This document shows, piece after piece, positions 53,172 to 62,991 of a stretch of DNA of 64,000 bases; within the stretch, counting starts at the first letter, position 1; every line of letters begins with the position of its first letter. The position numbers and the translations under genes are program-made. Origin of the DNA: Clostridia bacterium (GTDB lineage Bacteria; Acidobacteriota; Terriglobia; Terriglobales; Acidobacteriaceae); the NCBI GenBank assembly GCA_035561135.1, contig DATMYA010000048.1:124001-188000 (forward strand), written 5' to 3'. The notes below the pieces were generated by a model. It was not told where the DNA came from and did no database searches. It saw only the letters and a program-made list of their open reading frames with translations.

Positions 53172-53744
53172 TCAGCGCACGCGCTCCCACACCATCTCCC
53201 AGCGTGTCTCGCCCTGTTCTCCGCTTTCACTGCCGCTGTAGATGAGACGATCGCCATCGAACCTGTAAGTCCGCGGCTTCGGCTGACCGACGATATTCGG
53301 GTCGAATGGCACTTCCGGCAAATGCGTGGCCGTCGATGCCTTCTCGTCCACCGAGTACGTTCCGCAGTATCCTCCGAATCCGTCGAAGGCAGTCTTCACC
53401 TCTTCGGGCGTGGGCTTTTCGGGATTCCTCCATCTCGGCCGATCAGGATTCACCACCTGGGCGCACATATGCGCGGTCGCGTCGTACATCAGGTACCCCA
53501 CTGCGTTCGGACCAAAGCCGTACGGCCGTACCGTGCCGTCCGCAAGCGTCTCCATGGACGACACTAGCTTCCATGTGCCGATGAACGGCTTCAGCTCCGG
53601 AAGCATTTTGGCAGCCGCTGTGCGCGCACGCACAGCCCGCTTCGCCTTCCCGGAGGTAGCCTGCGCGTCGATTTGCGGAGTTCCGATCAGTGCCGCTGCT
53701 GCCACGCAGCTCGTGAAAATGCAGACGAACCCGAGTCGCTTCAT
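53172..53744 (-). CDS. Secreted lipocalin-like domain protein
   Basis: 190 residues from the ATG at 53744 (GGAGGG upstream; the longer frame lacks a site). Signal peptide about 1-27. After a basic segment the lipocalin-like domain begins at KPFIGTWKLVSSMETLADGT (about 53-72) and continues YGFGPNAVGYLMYDATAHMC, GYCGTYSVDEKAST and RTYRFDGDRLIYSG. The GTWxLVS opening and PxGxLxYD strand are typical. Ligand unknown. Confidence 0.85.
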   Translation of the reverse strand: MKRLGFVCIFTSCVAAAALIGTPQIDAQATSGKAKRAVRARTAAAKMLPELKPFIGTWKLVSSMETLADGTVRPYGFGPNAVGYLMYDATAHMCAQVVNPDRPRWRNPEKPTPEEVKTAFDGFGGYCGTYSVDEKASTATHLPEVPFDPNIVGQPKPRTYRFDGDRLIYSGSESGEQGETRWEMVWERVR

Positions 53745-54055
53745 AGCTATCCCTCCGATGCTGGAGCGCGCGATTGTACAACATAGCAGTACTACAAGCC
53801 GTGCATTCGGCAGCGTGATGGTCGCGAACACAGAAAGATACCTCGGGTCAGGCCAGACTGCAGCAGGCCCCGCGTTCCTTCAGCAAGGCCTTGCACCGGT
53901 GGATCGCTTTACTTGCGTTCGCCTCGCGGTGTCTTCCTGGGCGAAGCGACAAAGTCGCGGAGTCGAAGGGCCCCTCTGCACAGAGCTGGCAAAAGGGGTC
54001 CGTCGACTCCGGGCTTACGCTCTTCGCTCGGAAGACAGAATCGTTGGAGGCGAAT
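53745..54055. other. Spacer with a full hairpin element
   Basis: About 310 bases between two minus-strand genes: promoter region of the lipocalin-like gene and, at 53931-54036, a hairpin element directly downstream of the TetR gene. Confidence 0.5.
53931..54036. repeat. Dispersed hairpin element, full copy
   Basis: Outer arms GTCTTCC (53931-53937) / GGAAGAC (54030-54036); inner arms AGTCGAAGGGCCCCT (53961-53975) / AGGGGTCCGTCGACT (53994-54008), with a GCACAGAGCTGGCAAA segment between. It shares sequence with 35396 and 48031. Confidence 0.85.
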
Positions 54056-54790
54056 TCATAATGACGCCGACTGAGCGTCGGCGGCAGGGATGTCTGCCTT
54101 GGTTATGTGCGGCAGGCCCAAAACGTGATCCGCCAGCGCGGGATCGCGGAAGAGGCCGGCCGAGATGAAGTCGAGTACAGCGGCGCGACGCTCACGCAGG
54201 GCTGTTGGAGCGAGCAGGTCCAGGTCACTGAAAGCACGCGTAATCGGCATGCTGCTGAAGTAGAAAACTACGACACCAACCATCGAAAGCATGAACTGTT
54301 CGGGAGAAACCTGTCGAAATACGCCAAGCTTTGTGCCTTTCGCGAGCACCACGGCCAACTTGCCGAAGACCGGACGTAAATGGCGCGATACGATACGCTC
54401 GAAATGTAGCGAATTGCGGGCTCCCGTGCGCATGAGTTCGTGCTGCAAAAGGCGCTGGTAAATAGGATTACTCGCGACGTAATCGAAGTGCGCGCCAGCG
54501 TAGGCCAGCACCTTTTCCGCCGGCGCCAGGTCGAGGTCAAGTACCTGATCAAGTGTCTCGACCAATTTCCCGAAGGTGTGATCGAGCGCAGCTCCGTAAA
54601 GCCCTTCCTTGTCGCGGAAGTAGTAGTAGAGCAGGGCCTTGTTGACGCGGGCTGATTGTGCGATTGAATCGATGCGCGCGCCCTCCAAACCATGCGCAGC
54701 AAACTCCTGTATGGCGGCTTGAAGGATTGTGTGGCGACTGAGTTCAGGCTGGTTGCGGGAGCCGAGATGAGAGCGTTTTCTAGGAGCCAT
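54056..54790 (-). CDS. TetR/AcrR-family transcriptional regulator
   Basis: 244 residues. The N-terminal helix-turn-helix is clear: HTILQAAIQEFAAHGLEGAR (about 20-39), IDSIAQSARVNKALLYYYFRD (about 40-60), KEGLYGAAL. The C-terminal ligand domain (about 75-215) has a hydrophobic helix LSMVGVVVFYFSSMPITRAF. Target and ligand unknown; no transporter is adjacent. No strong ribosome-binding site. Confidence 0.92.
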   Translation of the reverse strand: MAPRKRSHLGSRNQPELSRHTILQAAIQEFAAHGLEGARIDSIAQSARVNKALLYYYFRDKEGLYGAALDHTFGKLVETLDQVLDLDLAPAEKVLAYAGAHFDYVASNPIYQRLLQHELMRTGARNSLHFERIVSRHLRPVFGKLAVVLAKGTKLGVFRQVSPEQFMLSMVGVVVFYFSSMPITRAFSDLDLLAPTALRERRAAVLDFISAGLFRDPALADHVLGLPHITKADIPAADAQSASL

Positions 54791-54897
54791 TATGAATTAA
54801 CCAACTATTTAGATGAATAAAAACAAACAGCGGATACAAATAATAGGAACCGCGGATGTCTTTTCTTAAGCACTCTGTTGAGCTACTCAGTTCGCTG

Positions 54898-54921
54898 AAA
54901 AGGCACGCTCTTGGGCGTGCC
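54898..54921 (-). terminator. Terminator of the DUF4097 gene
   Basis: On the minus strand GGCACGC/GCGTGCC (54915-54921, 54902-54908) is followed by TTTT (54901-54898). It lies about 43 bases after the DUF4097 stop. The stem resembles the REP-like hairpin at 30241. Confidence 0.75.
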
Positions 54922-54963
54922 CGTAGAACCGCTTAGAATGAATACCGAGTCCAAGTCGGCACG

Positions 54964-55752
54964 TTACCAGCGATCAATCGATATGGACCCGTCGCCGCTG
55001 GATACCTCGAGTAACTGCCCTCCCGAATTAAGTTTGCCGCGAATCGCATTGCGGCTGACCTTTCCACTAATCGTGACGGGCATGCCGCTCCTGACACGTC
55101 CATCTGAAGCGTGCGCATCAAGTTCAGCCGCGAACTCCTGCGGCAGGCGAAGTCGTATGCTCCCGTCGCCGCTATGCACTTGCCAGCGGTTCGCCATACG
55201 CGAGCCCGGACGCACTTCGCACTGGATGCTGCCGTCGGACGTCTGCAAGTCGAGATTATCAAAACGACCGGCGGCACGAATGCTGCCGTCTGAAGTACGA
55301 GCTTGCAGTGGCCCTTCGAAGTCGCTGACCTCTATGGAACCGTCGCCACTCGACAGGCTCGCGGGGGCGCGGGTGCCGAAGACACGAATGCTGCCGTCTG
55401 ACGATCGCAGATCAAGCTGCGTATTGGCTGGCACCGTGACCGCAATCTCAAGCCTGCGCTGACGAACGACGCCTATGTGCAAACGTTCAGGCACCTTAAC
55501 GATCAGTTCGACACTGTCGCCGTTCTGGCGCTCAATGATGCGAACGTCCTCGGTCGCAATCTTGTAGCCTTCCGTGCGAACCGCGGCTGAAATCATGGAG
55601 CCCTTCGAAACGCTAATTCGAACACTACCGTCGTTTGTCAAAACTCGTAGTGAAGGCTTGCTTCCGACCTGGTAAGCCTTGTTCCATTGGTCGGCGAAGG
55701 CAGAAGAAGCTGTTACCACTATGACGAGGATAGCGAAAAATATTCGGCGCAT
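54964..55752 (-). CDS. Secreted DUF4097-family beta-helix protein
   Basis: 262 residues. Signal peptide 1-20 (IFFAILVIVVTASSAFA). The mature part carries eight near-regular (S/T)(S/G)DGSIxx repeats: NDGSVRI, SSDGSIRV, SGDGSIEV, TSDGSIRA, TSDGSIQC, SGDGSIRL, ASDGRVRS and SGDGSISI at intervals of about 20-30 residues, building a right-handed beta-helix-like stack. CAGGGGG ribosome-binding site. Envelope-associated; function unknown. Confidence 0.88.
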   Translation of the reverse strand: MRRIFFAILVIVVTASSAFADQWNKAYQVGSKPSLRVLTNDGSVRISVSKGSMISAAVRTEGYKIATEDVRIIERQNGDSVELIVKVPERLHIGVVRQRRLEIAVTVPANTQLDLRSSDGSIRVFGTRAPASLSSGDGSIEVSDFEGPLQARTSDGSIRAAGRFDNLDLQTSDGSIQCEVRPGSRMANRWQVHSGDGSIRLRLPQEFAAELDAHASDGRVRSGMPVTISGKVSRNAIRGKLNSGGQLLEVSSGDGSISIDRW

Positions 55753-55820
55753 GGTTCCCCCTGTTTGCTGGTACGACAGCTTCGCAGGCTAAGTTCCCGG
55801 GAATGGCAGGCGGGCGGAAT

Positions 55821-55871
55821 AAAAAGCGGGCGCGCGTCAGAGAGTATGCGCTCTGGGCAATCAGCGCGCCC
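55821..55871 (-). terminator. Terminator downstream of ddl
   Basis: On the minus strand the arms GGGCGCGC/GCGCGCCC (55871-55864, 55835-55828) enclose a 28-base loop that has its own AGAG/CTCT pairing. A CTTTTT run follows. Confidence 0.65.
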
Positions 55872-55961
55872 GTAGCATCGCTTCCTGCTGCTGAATTGGA
55901 CGCGGCGGCGTGCTTTTCGATAGCAAGAAGCCGTATATCGCAGACGCAGGCTTCCTGCTAC

Positions 55962-57152
55962 CTATGCCTTGGTGTAGCGATTCTTCTTCTTCTCGGCGTA
56001 GCGTTCGAGGCCAAGCTGAATGAGGCGGTCGATGAGCTCAGTATAAGCGATGCCTGTGGCACCCCAGAGCTTGGGATACATGCTGATGGAGGTGAAGCCC
56101 GGCATGGTGTTCACTTCGTTCAAGTACAACTTCTCCGTTTGCGGATCCATCAGGAAATCGACACGCGCGAGGCCTGAGCAGTCCACGGACTGAAATGCCG
56201 CAATCGCCATCTGCTGCACCTGCTTCTGCAAACGGCGCGAAAGCTTTGCGGGCAAAATCAGCTCCGAACCTTCGTCGATGTATTTTGCGTCGTAGTCATA
56301 AAATTCTTTAATGGGCACGATTTCGCCGCAGACAGAAGCCTGCGGATTGTCGTTGCCGAGCACGGCACACTCGATCTCGCGAGGCTTGCGCTTTGCTCCC
56401 CCGACCCCCTGCTCGATGACGATCTTGCGGTCATACAGTGCAGCTTCATCCATGGCTGCCGCGAGTTCGCCGCCCTCGTGCACCTTGCTGATACCGACGG
56501 ACGAGCCAAGGTTCGCCGGCTTCACAAACACCGGATACTTCAGAGAGCTCTCGACCAACTTGCGAACCTTCTTCGGCGCGCTCTCCCACTCGTTGCGGAG
56601 CACGGTAACGTGCTTCACGATGGGCAGGCCAGCATCGCGGAACAGCCGCTTCATAATGTCTTTGTCCATGCCCGCCGAGGAGCCAAGAACGCCAGAACCA
56701 ACGTAGGCGATGTCGGCGAGTTCGAGCAAACCCTGGATCGTGCCGTCTTCGCCGAAGGTGCCGTGGAGCACAGGAAAGATGACATCTACATCAACGGCAT
56801 GAGCGGCGGCGTGCGCGCCCGATGTCTCAAACGGGATGAGGGACGAACAATCTCCGGGGACGGGCGGCACGAGGACGGACTCGCCCTTGGCGAGCAGCGC
56901 CGCGCCGGGTGTTGCGGCCGGATCGCCCGCGCGCAAATGCGAGGCATCGGTGCCTGGCGCTTTCGTTTCGCCACGCAGCAGGCGCTCGGCGTGCAGATCG
57001 GTCAGCCACTGGCCGTCTTTGGTGATGCCGATGGGGACGACTTCGTACTTCTTCTTGTCGATGGCCTTGAGAACGGATGCGGCGGACAGCAGCGAGACTT
57101 CATGCTCACCGCTGCGACCGCCAAAGAGAATGCCGACGCGAAGTTTCTTCAT
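55962..57152 (-). CDS. ddl: D-alanine-D-alanine ligase
   Basis: 396 residues, the long DdlA/VanA-like form; joins two D-Ala for peptidoglycan. [20 protein letters not shown] (about 4-23) with catalytic Glu/Ser, [20 protein letters not shown] (about 127-146), [17 protein letters not shown] (about 208) for ATP, and [20 protein letters not shown] (about 327-346) with metal ligands and [16 protein letters not shown]. Weak ribosome-binding site. A repeat tract lies directly upstream. Confidence 0.96.
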   Translation of the reverse strand: MKKLRVGILFGGRSGEHEVSLLSAASVLKAIDKKKYEVVPIGITKDGQWLTDLHAERLLRGETKAPGTDASHLRAGDPAATPGAALLAKGESVLVPPVPGDCSSLIPFETSGAHAAAHAVDVDVIFPVLHGTFGEDGTIQGLLELADIAYVGSGVLGSSAGMDKDIMKRLFRDAGLPIVKHVTVLRNEWESAPKKVRKLVESSLKYPVFVKPANLGSSVGISKVHEGGELAAAMDEAALYDRKIVIEQGVGGAKRKPREIECAVLGNDNPQASVCGEIVPIKEFYDYDAKYIDEGSELILPAKLSRRLQKQVQQMAIAAFQSVDCSGLARVDFLMDPQTEKLYLNEVNTMPGFTSISMYPKLWGATGIAYTELIDRLIQLGLERYAEKKKNRYTKA

Positions 57153-57163
57153 TTTCGAGTTTG

Positions 57164-57226
57164 CCAGGTTTCAGTTGTCAGTTGCCGGCGGTCAGTTGCC
57201 GGTCATCAGTTGTCGGTTGCTAGTTG
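57164..57226. repeat. GCCAGTTG-type tract upstream of ddl
   Basis: CAGTTGTCAGTTGCCGGCGG, TCAGTTGCCGGTCATCAGTT and GTCGGTTGCTAGTTG in tandem: the longest copy of this word family here, starting 12 bases before the ddl ATG. Confidence 0.75.
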
Positions 57227-57297
57227 AACAGGATAACGCTCTTGCGCGAGCGGCGCGATGCAGTAAATTCGAAACGCCTTCGACTGCCCGTGAAATC

Positions 57298-57343
57298 CCG
57301 ATTACAAATTGCCTGATTGCCAATCACCCGATTACAAATTCCA
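57298..57343. repeat. GATTACAAATTGC tract after rocF
   Basis: GATTACAAATTGCCTGATTG, CCAATCACCCGATTACAAAT: same word as the tract at 48209. It touches the rocF stop (57344). Confidence 0.65.
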
Positions 57344-58288
57344 TCAAAGGATCTTCTTCCCGAACGCCGATAGCGCCAACTCGACTGACAGTTCTGCCGT
57401 ACGGTTGCGCTCGTCGATGACGGGATTGACTTCGACTATCTCGAAGCTGGTCATGCGTCCGTGGTCGGCAATAATTTCCATGGCCAGGTGCGACTCGCGA
57501 TAGGTAGCGCCGCCGGGGACGGGAGTGCCGACGCCGGGCGCATCTTCAGGATCGATCCAATCCATATCGAGCGAGACGTGATAGCCGACGGTACCGCGTC
57601 CGGCCATGCGTAAAGCTTCTTCCATGACGCTGCGCATGCCGCGCTCGTCGATGTCGCGCATCGTGAAGACTTCGATTCCGGCGCGACGAATGTTTTCTTT
57701 TTCGTTCGCATCAACGTCGCGGATACCAACGAGGACGCAATTCTCCGGGCGCACTTTGGGCGACCATCCGAAAATGCCGGCAAGTTCCGCAGGGCCGAGT
57801 CCCATGATCGCGCCGAGCGGCATCCCGTGCACGTTTCCGCTGGGCGAAGTGCCGGGCGTGTTGATGTCAGAGTGCGCGTCGATCCACAGCAAGCCGATGT
57901 TCTGGTTTTGCCGATGATAGTACTCAGCGACGCCGCTGACGGTACCTACGGCCATGGAGTGGTCTCCGCCGATGGCAAGCGGGACCATGCCGGATTCCAG
58001 CGTCTTTAGTACGAGTTCGGCCGTGCTGGTGCAGGTCGCCGTGATCTCGCGGAGATAACGCGCGTTCGGATCGCCGAAGTTCTGCTGCTCGGCAAGCGTC
58101 ACCTCAATGTTTCCGGCGTCTTCAACGACATGGCCGATGGCCTCAAGCTTGGTTTCAAGTCCGGCAACGCGGACTGCCGAAGGCCCCATATCGACTCCAC
58201 GGCGCTGCTGGCCGAGGTCGAGCGGTACGCCAATGACACGAATCTTTTTAGAAACGATGCTAGCGAAGGATGCAGGTACGCTGATCAT
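57344..58288 (-). CDS. rocF: Arginase
   Basis: 314 residues of the ureohydrolase fold; arginine to ornithine and urea with two Mn. Metal-binding motifs in order: [10 protein letters not shown] (about 107), [13 protein letters not shown] (about 133-145), GNVHGMPLG (about 151) and [14 protein letters not shown] (about 239). It opens [20 protein letters not shown], typical for arginase rather than agmatinase. Between ddl and asnS on the same strand. Confidence 0.94.
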   Translation of the reverse strand: MISVPASFASIVSKKIRVIGVPLDLGQQRRGVDMGPSAVRVAGLETKLEAIGHVVEDAGNIEVTLAEQQNFGDPNARYLREITATCTSTAELVLKTLESGMVPLAIGGDHSMAVGTVSGVAEYYHRQNQNIGLLWIDAHSDINTPGTSPSGNVHGMPLGAIMGLGPAELAGIFGWSPKVRPENCVLVGIRDVDANEKENIRRAGIEVFTMRDIDERGMRSVMEEALRMAGRGTVGYHVSLDMDWIDPEDAPGVGTPVPGGATYRESHLAMEIIADHGRMTSFEIVEVNPVIDERNRTAELSVELALSAFGKKIL

Positions 58289-58477
58289 AAAGTCAATTCC
58301 ATGGTTCCTACTTCTGGTTAATGAAGAGCGGGTGAGCCGAACCGTTTACTCATCCATGCCGAGCGATGTCTATCCGCACATGGAGACGTGCGGCACTAAT
58401 GGCACGTATGTAGATGCTGGTTCGCGTCCCCGTGCATCGCCCCACGCGATGCGCGGCGCCGTCTAAAGGCTTGGCCG

Positions 58478-58504
58478 AAAGAAGGCGGGCTGGAACGGCC
58501 CGCC
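58478..58504 (-). terminator. Terminator of asnS
   Basis: On the minus strand GGCGGGC/GCCCGCC (58504-58498, 58490-58484) with a 7-base loop, then TTCTTTC; 14 bases after the asnS stop. Confidence 0.75.
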
Positions 58505-58518
58505 CAACCTCAGATTAG

Positions 58519-59856
58519 CTACGGATACATGCGGTGCAACATGCGCGCAAACGGAATGGTTTCGCGCACATGGTCCAATCCGCAGATCCACGCCACGGCA
58601 CGCTCCACGCCCATGCCGAACCCGGAGTGCGGCACACCGCCAAACTTGCGCAAGTCCAGATACCACTTGAAGGCTTCCTCGGGCAGATTGTGCTCGTGGA
58701 TGCGCTTCAGCAGCGCCTCGTAATTGCCCATGCGTTGCGATCCGCCAATGATCTCGCCATAGCCCTCGGGCGCGAGCACGTCGACGCAGAGCGCCTTGGT
58801 CGAGTCATTCGGATCAGGCTCCATGTAGAAGGCCTTTACCGCCGCCGGGTAACGATGCACCATCAGGGGCCGATCGAACTTGGACGAGATGTAGGTCTCA
58901 TCGGGCGAGCCAAAATCATTGCCGTACTCGAACTTGGTTTCGAGTTCGCCCTTTTCGAAACCTTCGTGCAGCATCTTCACTGCATCGTCGTAGGAGATTC
59001 GCGGGAATGGTGCGGCGATCTTTTCGAGCCTGGAGATGTCGCGGCCAATCACTTCCAGGTCGGCACGGCGATGCTCAAGCACTCGCGTTACGATCGCACT
59101 GATGAAGTCCTCCGCCAGTCGCATGATGTCGTCGAGCGTGGCATACGCAACTTCAGGCTCAACCATCCAGAACTCGGTGAGATGGCGGCGCGTCTTGGAC
59201 TTCTCGGCGCGGAAGGTGGGGCCGAAGCTGTACACCTTTCCGAGCGCCATTGCAGTGGCTTCAATGTAAAGCTGGCCGGACTGCGTCAGGAATGCCTCGT
59301 CGCCAAAATAGTCCACCGGGAAAAGCGTGCTCGTACCTTCGCAGGCGGCTGGTGTGAGGATCGGCGGGTCCGTCAGAACGAAGCCGCGATCGTCGAAGAA
59401 GTCGCGCGCGGCCTTGATGATTTCGGCGCGCGTGCGGAGGATGGCAGCCTGTCGCGCCGAACGCACCCAGAGATGGCGGTGTTCCATCAGGAAGTCGACG
59501 CCGTGTTCTTTCGGCGTGATGGGATAGGGTTCGTTGTCGGGAACCTTCTGCACGACTTCCACGCCGGAGACATCGAGTTCGTAGCCACCGGGAGCGCGCT
59601 TGTCGGCGCGAACCTTGCCGGTGACGATCACGCTGGACTCCTGCGTTAGCCCCTTAATCGCGTCGAAGACTTCGGGCGCAACCGCGTTCTTGGGAACGAC
59701 GCCCTGAATGACGCCGCTGCCATCGCGGAAGATTGGGAACAGGAGCTTGCCGCTTTCGCGCAGGTTGTAGAGCCATCCGCGGATGGTGACGGTTTGGCCT
59801 TCATGTTTGCCGATGTCAGCGATGGTGGTGACAGGTGCTGTCTGTACTGCTTCCAT
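58519..59856 (-). CDS. asnS: Asparaginyl-tRNA synthetase
   Basis: 445 residues from the ATG at 59856 (ACGGAAA upstream); a longer frame to 59997 adds nothing conserved. OB-fold anticodon domain (about 17-105; [20 protein letters not shown]). Class II core: [20 protein letters not shown] (motif 2, about 200-220) and [20 protein letters not shown] (motif 3, about 410-430). Followed by a terminator. Confidence 0.96.
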   Translation of the reverse strand: MEAVQTAPVTTIADIGKHEGQTVTIRGWLYNLRESGKLLFPIFRDGSGVIQGVVPKNAVAPEVFDAIKGLTQESSVIVTGKVRADKRAPGGYELDVSGVEVVQKVPDNEPYPITPKEHGVDFLMEHRHLWVRSARQAAILRTRAEIIKAARDFFDDRGFVLTDPPILTPAACEGTSTLFPVDYFGDEAFLTQSGQLYIEATAMALGKVYSFGPTFRAEKSKTRRHLTEFWMVEPEVAYATLDDIMRLAEDFISAIVTRVLEHRRADLEVIGRDISRLEKIAAPFPRISYDDAVKMLHEGFEKGELETKFEYGNDFGSPDETYISSKFDRPLMVHRYPAAVKAFYMEPDPNDSTKALCVDVLAPEGYGEIIGGSQRMGNYEALLKRIHEHNLPEEAFKWYLDLRKFGGVPHSGFGMGVERAVAWICGLDHVRETIPFARMLHRMYP

Positions 59857-59995
59857 GATGTTTTCCGTAATTAGACTGGAGCCTGCGACGGCATGCACGG
59901 TTACAAGTGACGTCGTAAGGCTAACCTTTCGATTGTAGCGGAGAGGTGCTCCTGCGGGCCAGTTACGGTGCATTTGCGGGCAGCACGGAGGTGAC

Positions 59996-60040
59996 AAAAC
60001 GGGTCCTTCGACTCGGGTCTACGCCCTCGCTCAGGAAAAC
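59996..60040. repeat. Right half of the dispersed hairpin element
   Basis: AAAACGGGTCCTTCGACTCG, GGTCTACGCCCTCGCTCAGG and AAAAC match the right half of the copies at 48031 and 53931; the left half is lost. A CTCAG tract follows at once. Confidence 0.7.
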
Positions 60041-60050
60041 AAGGGTTGCT

Positions 60051-60090
60051 TTAGCTCAGCAGCTCAGGCAGCTCAGGCAGTTCAGCGACT
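60051..60090. repeat. GCTCAGCAGCTCAGG tract
   Basis: TTAGCTCAGCAGCTCAGGCA, GCTCAGGCAGTTCAGCGACT: tandem CTCAG words to the right of the partial hairpin element, before a GAGGAAGAC outer-arm remnant at about 60103-60111. Confidence 0.7.
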
Positions 60091-60134
60091 TCTCGTCTCG
60101 CCGAGGAAGACAAATTACATCAATTGCTGGAAAC

Positions 60135-60983
60135 CTACGCGGTTGCGTCGGCGCGCTCCAGTTTCGTCCAGGCTTGTTGCATCTTGACGGGGACGACTTT
60201 ACCGAACTCGGGATCGCCCTGCGGATCGCCATCGATTTCCATAAGGATCGGCGGAACGTGAGGGGCGGAGTGCAGCAGCTCCATCGCCTGTGTCCAGTCG
60301 ATGGAACCGTCTCCGGGCCAGAGGTGGGTGTCGCGGTCTTTCTTGTTGTCGTGAACATGGGTTGAGCGAATGTGCTCCTTGAGCAAGTCGAACTCGACTT
60401 CAACGCCCTCGCCAAGATGAGCGTGGCCGAAATCGAAGCAGACGCCTACGTCTTCGAAGTGGCTGATGCGGATAAGCTCAAGAAGGCGGTCAGGAGTAGA
60501 GAGTTCGTTCGGGATGTTCTCGACAAGCAGGCGAACGCCGAGCGGCTTGGCAAAGGCTCGCAGGTGCTCAAGCGAGGTGAGCGCGGCATCGAACTTGTGC
60601 TCGTCATAGTTTTCGCCGCCGGTGCCGATGTGCTGAATGAGAAAGCGAAAGGGCACTTGCTCGGCAACTTCGATGGCGCGCTTGATTTCGTCCATGGCGT
60701 CGATGCGGCTCTTGCGGTCGATGCTGGCGATGTTGAGCGGCGGCGCACCGTTATTGCCCCAGTCGGTCTGATTGAACATAGGCGAATGCATGGAGTTAAA
60801 CTCAACGCCGCTGGTGCCGAACCAGTTGGCAATCTCGCGCACGTGTTGCCGGTTGGTGTAGTCGAAGTGGCCGCGCGATGCAAAGACCTCGATAGCCTGC
60901 GCACCACCGCGCGACAGTTCATCGAGCAGGCCGGGATGCAACCGCTCGCGTACGTGAACGTAAGTCGACATTGCCTTCAGCAT
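60135..60983 (-). CDS. Sugar phosphate isomerase/epimerase (AP-endonuclease-2-type TIM barrel)
   Basis: 282 residues. The xylose-isomerase-like TIM barrel is seen from GGAQAIEVFASRGHFDYTNR (about 26-45), IQHIGTGG (about 116; metal His), LVENIPNE (about 152; metal Glu), VCFDFGHAHLGEG (about 181; Asp/His), STHVHDNKKDRDTHLWPGDG (about 207) and ILMEIDGDP (about 245; Glu). It acts on a sugar or its derivative; the substrate is unknown. The ATG at 60968 is an alternative start. Confidence 0.9.
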   Translation of the reverse strand: MLKAMSTYVHVRERLHPGLLDELSRGGAQAIEVFASRGHFDYTNRQHVREIANWFGTSGVEFNSMHSPMFNQTDWGNNGAPPLNIASIDRKSRIDAMDEIKRAIEVAEQVPFRFLIQHIGTGGENYDEHKFDAALTSLEHLRAFAKPLGVRLLVENIPNELSTPDRLLELIRISHFEDVGVCFDFGHAHLGEGVEVEFDLLKEHIRSTHVHDNKKDRDTHLWPGDGSIDWTQAMELLHSAPHVPPILMEIDGDPQGDPEFGKVVPVKMQQAWTKLERADATA

Positions 60984-61089
60984 CTGGACTCTACCTATCC
61001 TCGCGCAGATTGGATGCGCCCGCGAATCGCCACAGCCGTTTCTGTTCAGCAGATCTCTTTAGCAAGTATCTTCCAGGAAACCTCTCCGT

Positions 61090-62820
61090 TTAATAGCCCA
61101 ACGCTTTGCCGTTGTTGCGTGCGTCGGAAGCGCCCAGGCGCTCGCCGGTCTTTGGATCGATTGCGATGCACTCGGCGTCGCCCCAGTAATTACGTCGCGA
61201 TAACCTGTGCCCCTTCCCCTCCAGCAGTGTAAGCGTGTCAGCCGAGAATCCCACATTTTCAATGCGAACGGAATCGGGCATCCATTGGTGATGGAAGCGC
61301 GGAGCGTTGACAGCCTCCTGGATGTTCAACCCGTAATCGACAACGCCCATCAGGACATTCGCGACTGTCGTGATAATGGTCGGCCCGCCGGGCGAGCCGA
61401 GAACGAGGAAGAGTTTGCCGTCGCGCAGAACAATCGTAGGCGTCATGGCCGAAAGCGGCCGCTTGCCCGGGCCGATCGCATTCGCAGGCCCCTGTATGAG
61501 TCCGTAACCGTTGGGTACGCCCTGCTTGGATGCGAAGTCGTCCATCTCGTCATTGAGCAGGAATCCGAGGCCCTGGGCGGTCGCGCGCGAGCCGAGGCTG
61601 TCGTTGAGCGTAGTGGTAACAGAGACGGCGTTGCCGGCTGGATCGACGACAGAGTAGTGGGTCGTATGTTCCGGTTCCGTCCAGTTCATGGGTAAACGCA
61701 ACGAGGCGTTCACGTCGAGTTCGCCGAAGCTGGGACGTTTGAGTTCCGCGCTTGGGGTTGCGTGGTCGGGCGAAAGCGATTCGCGCCACTTGCGCGCGTA
61801 CTTCTTGTCCGTGAGTTGCGCAACCGGAATGGGCGAAAAATCCGGGTCGCCGAGAAATTCCGCGCGGTCGAAAAATGCACGCCGGAAAGCCTCCAGCGTA
61901 AGGTGCATGCTCTGTGCGGATCGGCTGCCGAGTTTGGAAAGATCGTAGCCTTCCAGGATGTTCAAGGTCTCGATCAGCGCGACTCCGCCGGAGGAAGGTG
62001 GCGGCGCACTGATGATTTCAAAACCGCGATAGGTTCCCCGGATAGGTTGACGCTCGACAACGTTGTAGTCCGCCAGGTCCCTCTCCGTGACCAGTCCACC
62101 GCCCTGTTGAATGGCAGCCGCAACCTGCTTCGCAAGCGCCCCACGGTAAAAGCCATCGGGATTGCGTGCGATGCGCTCGAGTGTGCGCGCCAGTTCAGGC
62201 TGGCGAAACATCTCGCCCTGCTCGTAGAAGTGGCCGTTGCGCTGGAAGATGCGATGAGAGTCGGGAAACTTGGCCAGGTGCTCGTCGCGAAAATCTTGCG
62301 CATCTTCATGCGAAAGCGGAAATCCCTGGCGAGCAAGACGGATCGCTGGCACCATCACGCGCGGCAGGGGCAGCTTGCCCCACTTCTTCTGCGCGTGTAC
62401 GAGGCCGGCGACAGAACCAGGAACGGCGATGGACTTGTAGCCGACGAGGCTGAGGTCGTCGATGACGTTGCCCTGCTCGTCAAGATACATGTTGACCGTG
62501 GCTTTGGCCGGCGCCTTTTCGCGGAAGTCCAGGAAGTGAACATCCCCGTCGGCGAAGCGTGCGAGGAGAAATCCGCCGCCGCCAATGTTTCCAGCCTGCG
62601 GATGCACGACTGCCAATGCGAAGCCGGTAGCCACGGCGGCATCAATGGCATTGCCGCCCTGTCGCATGACTTCGAGACCGGCGCGTGTGGCTGCCTCGTG
62701 GACGCTTGCGACCATGGCCTTCGGCGCGTGTGCCGGTCGCATGGGCGCGGCAGAAGTATTCGCCGCAAAGCAGAGAAGCAGGAGTACCAGAAGGGCGTGC
62801 CGTGCGCGTTGGCTTCGCAT
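61090..62820 (-). CDS. ggt: Gamma-glutamyltransferase (periplasmic)
   Basis: 576 residues from the ATG at 62820, which begins a signal peptide (HALLVLLLLCFAANTSAAP). GGT splits itself at a Thr: EHTTHYSVVDPAGNAVSVTT (about 373-392) contains the catalytic Thr. Gly loop GSPGGPTIITTVANVL (about 470-485) and the N-terminal AATRAGLEVMRQGGNAIDAA (about 44-63) are diagnostic. It hydrolyses glutathione and transfers gamma-glutamyl groups. A GTG 8 codons upstream is also possible. Confidence 0.95.
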   Translation of the reverse strand: MRSQRARHALLVLLLLCFAANTSAAPMRPAHAPKAMVASVHEAATRAGLEVMRQGGNAIDAAVATGFALAVVHPQAGNIGGGGFLLARFADGDVHFLDFREKAPAKATVNMYLDEQGNVIDDLSLVGYKSIAVPGSVAGLVHAQKKWGKLPLPRVMVPAIRLARQGFPLSHEDAQDFRDEHLAKFPDSHRIFQRNGHFYEQGEMFRQPELARTLERIARNPDGFYRGALAKQVAAAIQQGGGLVTERDLADYNVVERQPIRGTYRGFEIISAPPPSSGGVALIETLNILEGYDLSKLGSRSAQSMHLTLEAFRRAFFDRAEFLGDPDFSPIPVAQLTDKKYARKWRESLSPDHATPSAELKRPSFGELDVNASLRLPMNWTEPEHTTHYSVVDPAGNAVSVTTTLNDSLGSRATAQGLGFLLNDEMDDFASKQGVPNGYGLIQGPANAIGPGKRPLSAMTPTIVLRDGKLFLVLGSPGGPTIITTVANVLMGVVDYGLNIQEAVNAPRFHHQWMPDSVRIENVGFSADTLTLLEGKGHRLSRRNYWGDAECIAIDPKTGERLGASDARNNGKALGY

Positions 62821-62991
62821 AAGTGTTCGCGTTCCGGTGTTCACGTTCGGGCGTTTGCGTTTGGAAGAAAGCAGTTGAGGCTAGCGCGACTCGGCGTGCG
62901 AGTCAATCGGGAGCACGCGGCGAACTCTACTCACTCCTGCCCCCAAACGCTCATCTCATAACAGCACGAGTTTCGGGGCGAGGTGCGCGGC

